Assembly (NCBI GenBank): GCA_002238565.1
Contig: MPMP01000062.1
Location: 1-32,142 of the forward strand
Reading direction: 5' to 3'
Source of the DNA: Albidovulum sp. bin36
GTDB taxonomy: Bacteria > Pseudomonadota > Alphaproteobacteria > Rhodobacterales > Rhodobacteraceae
DNA: 32,142 bases
Part shown: positions 32,055 to 32,142 of the stretch, in pieces
Numbering within the stretch: position 1 is the first letter of the stretch
How the letters are laid out: each line of letters begins with the position of its first letter
Translations under genes and position numbers: made by a program
The notes under the pieces: generated by a model
What the model saw: only the letters and a program-made list of their open reading frames with translations
What the model was told of the DNA's origin: nothing
Databases searched by the model: none

Positions 32055-32142
32055 TCAGTGAATGCTCCGGGCTGCGAAAACAGCGTCGAGGTCCTCTGCG
32101 GAAAACAGCGCGTCAAGCCAGATGTCGAGTTCTCCGTTCGCG
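32055..32142 (-). CDS. C-terminal end of an unidentified protein, cut by window edge
   Basis: The last 28 codons before TGA at 32055 read GELDIWLDALFSAEDLDAVF plus a short basic tail. The composition (acidic, amphipathic, with Trp and regular Leu/Ala spacing) looks like the end of a real protein on the minus strand, but the piece is too short to identify. It is in phase with the interrupted frame at 31557-31961, so it could instead be part of the same broken gene. Confidence 0.4.
   Translation of the reverse strand, partial: ANGELDIWLDALFSAEDLDAVFAARSIH

Noticed and set aside
31640..32116. Minus-strand 158-codon frame at the right end
   Set aside because: Arg/Ser-rich with no recognisable pattern; the alternative frame through the same DNA has more natural segments.

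Overview
The window reads as a chromosomal segment of an alphaproteobacterium, probably close to Rhodospirillales. The support is DUF3572, DUF2007 and YdcH/DUF465 small proteins, a long-form FdhD next to mobA-mobB-moeA, and an ETF-QO / TPR / ispE / polyprenyl synthase / DUF2007 / methyltransferase block. This assignment rests on remembered family distribution, not on a search. Several starts are best read as TTG. No tRNA, rRNA or CRISPR array was seen.

Left part (1-7970): a very GC-rich, edge-truncated transposase gene lies beside the ribosomal pair rpmI-rplT (minus strand), preceded by pyruvate kinase. An 855-bp gap with no convincing gene follows, then an N-formylglutamate amidohydrolase family gene and pheT on the plus strand. 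pheS and infC are not in the window, so the usual infC-rpmI-rplT-pheS-pheT order is broken, and the transposase gene sits where pheS would be expected.

Middle part (8013-22924): a minus-strand group encodes DUF3572, a HAD phosphatase and a non-pyrrolysine MttB-family methyltransferase. A tight plus-strand operon fdhD-mobA-mobB-moeA makes and delivers molybdenum cofactor. greA and a two-TM protein of unknown function share a minus-strand transcript. ETF-QO, a secreted TPR protein and ispE follow on the plus strand. A long-chain polyprenyl diphosphate synthase converges on ispE. DUF2007, a tRNA-type N6-adenine methyltransferase and YdcH complete this conserved stretch.

Right part (22925-32142) looks accessory. 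It holds a gap with two copies of a short motif that also occurs at 17900, a YheS-type ABC-F ATPase whose codon use differs from its neighbours, and a dead IS630 transposase remnant. A five-gene operon follows: a LolA-like periplasmic protein, two FtsX/LolCE-type permeases, a LolD/MacB-type ATPase and an outer-membrane beta-barrel. Together these look like a dedicated trans-envelope lipid or lipoprotein transport route. The last ~870 bp carries only eroded or partial coding pieces on the minus strand, including one frame interrupted by in-frame TGA and TAG.

The best leads for something undescribed are the LolA/LolCDE-like/OMP operon (with a non-canonical Walker A), the unknown membrane protein tied to greA, the dispersed GN-KFDPRP motif and the interrupted frame at the right edge. 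I found no defence system or other clearly new multi-gene machine.
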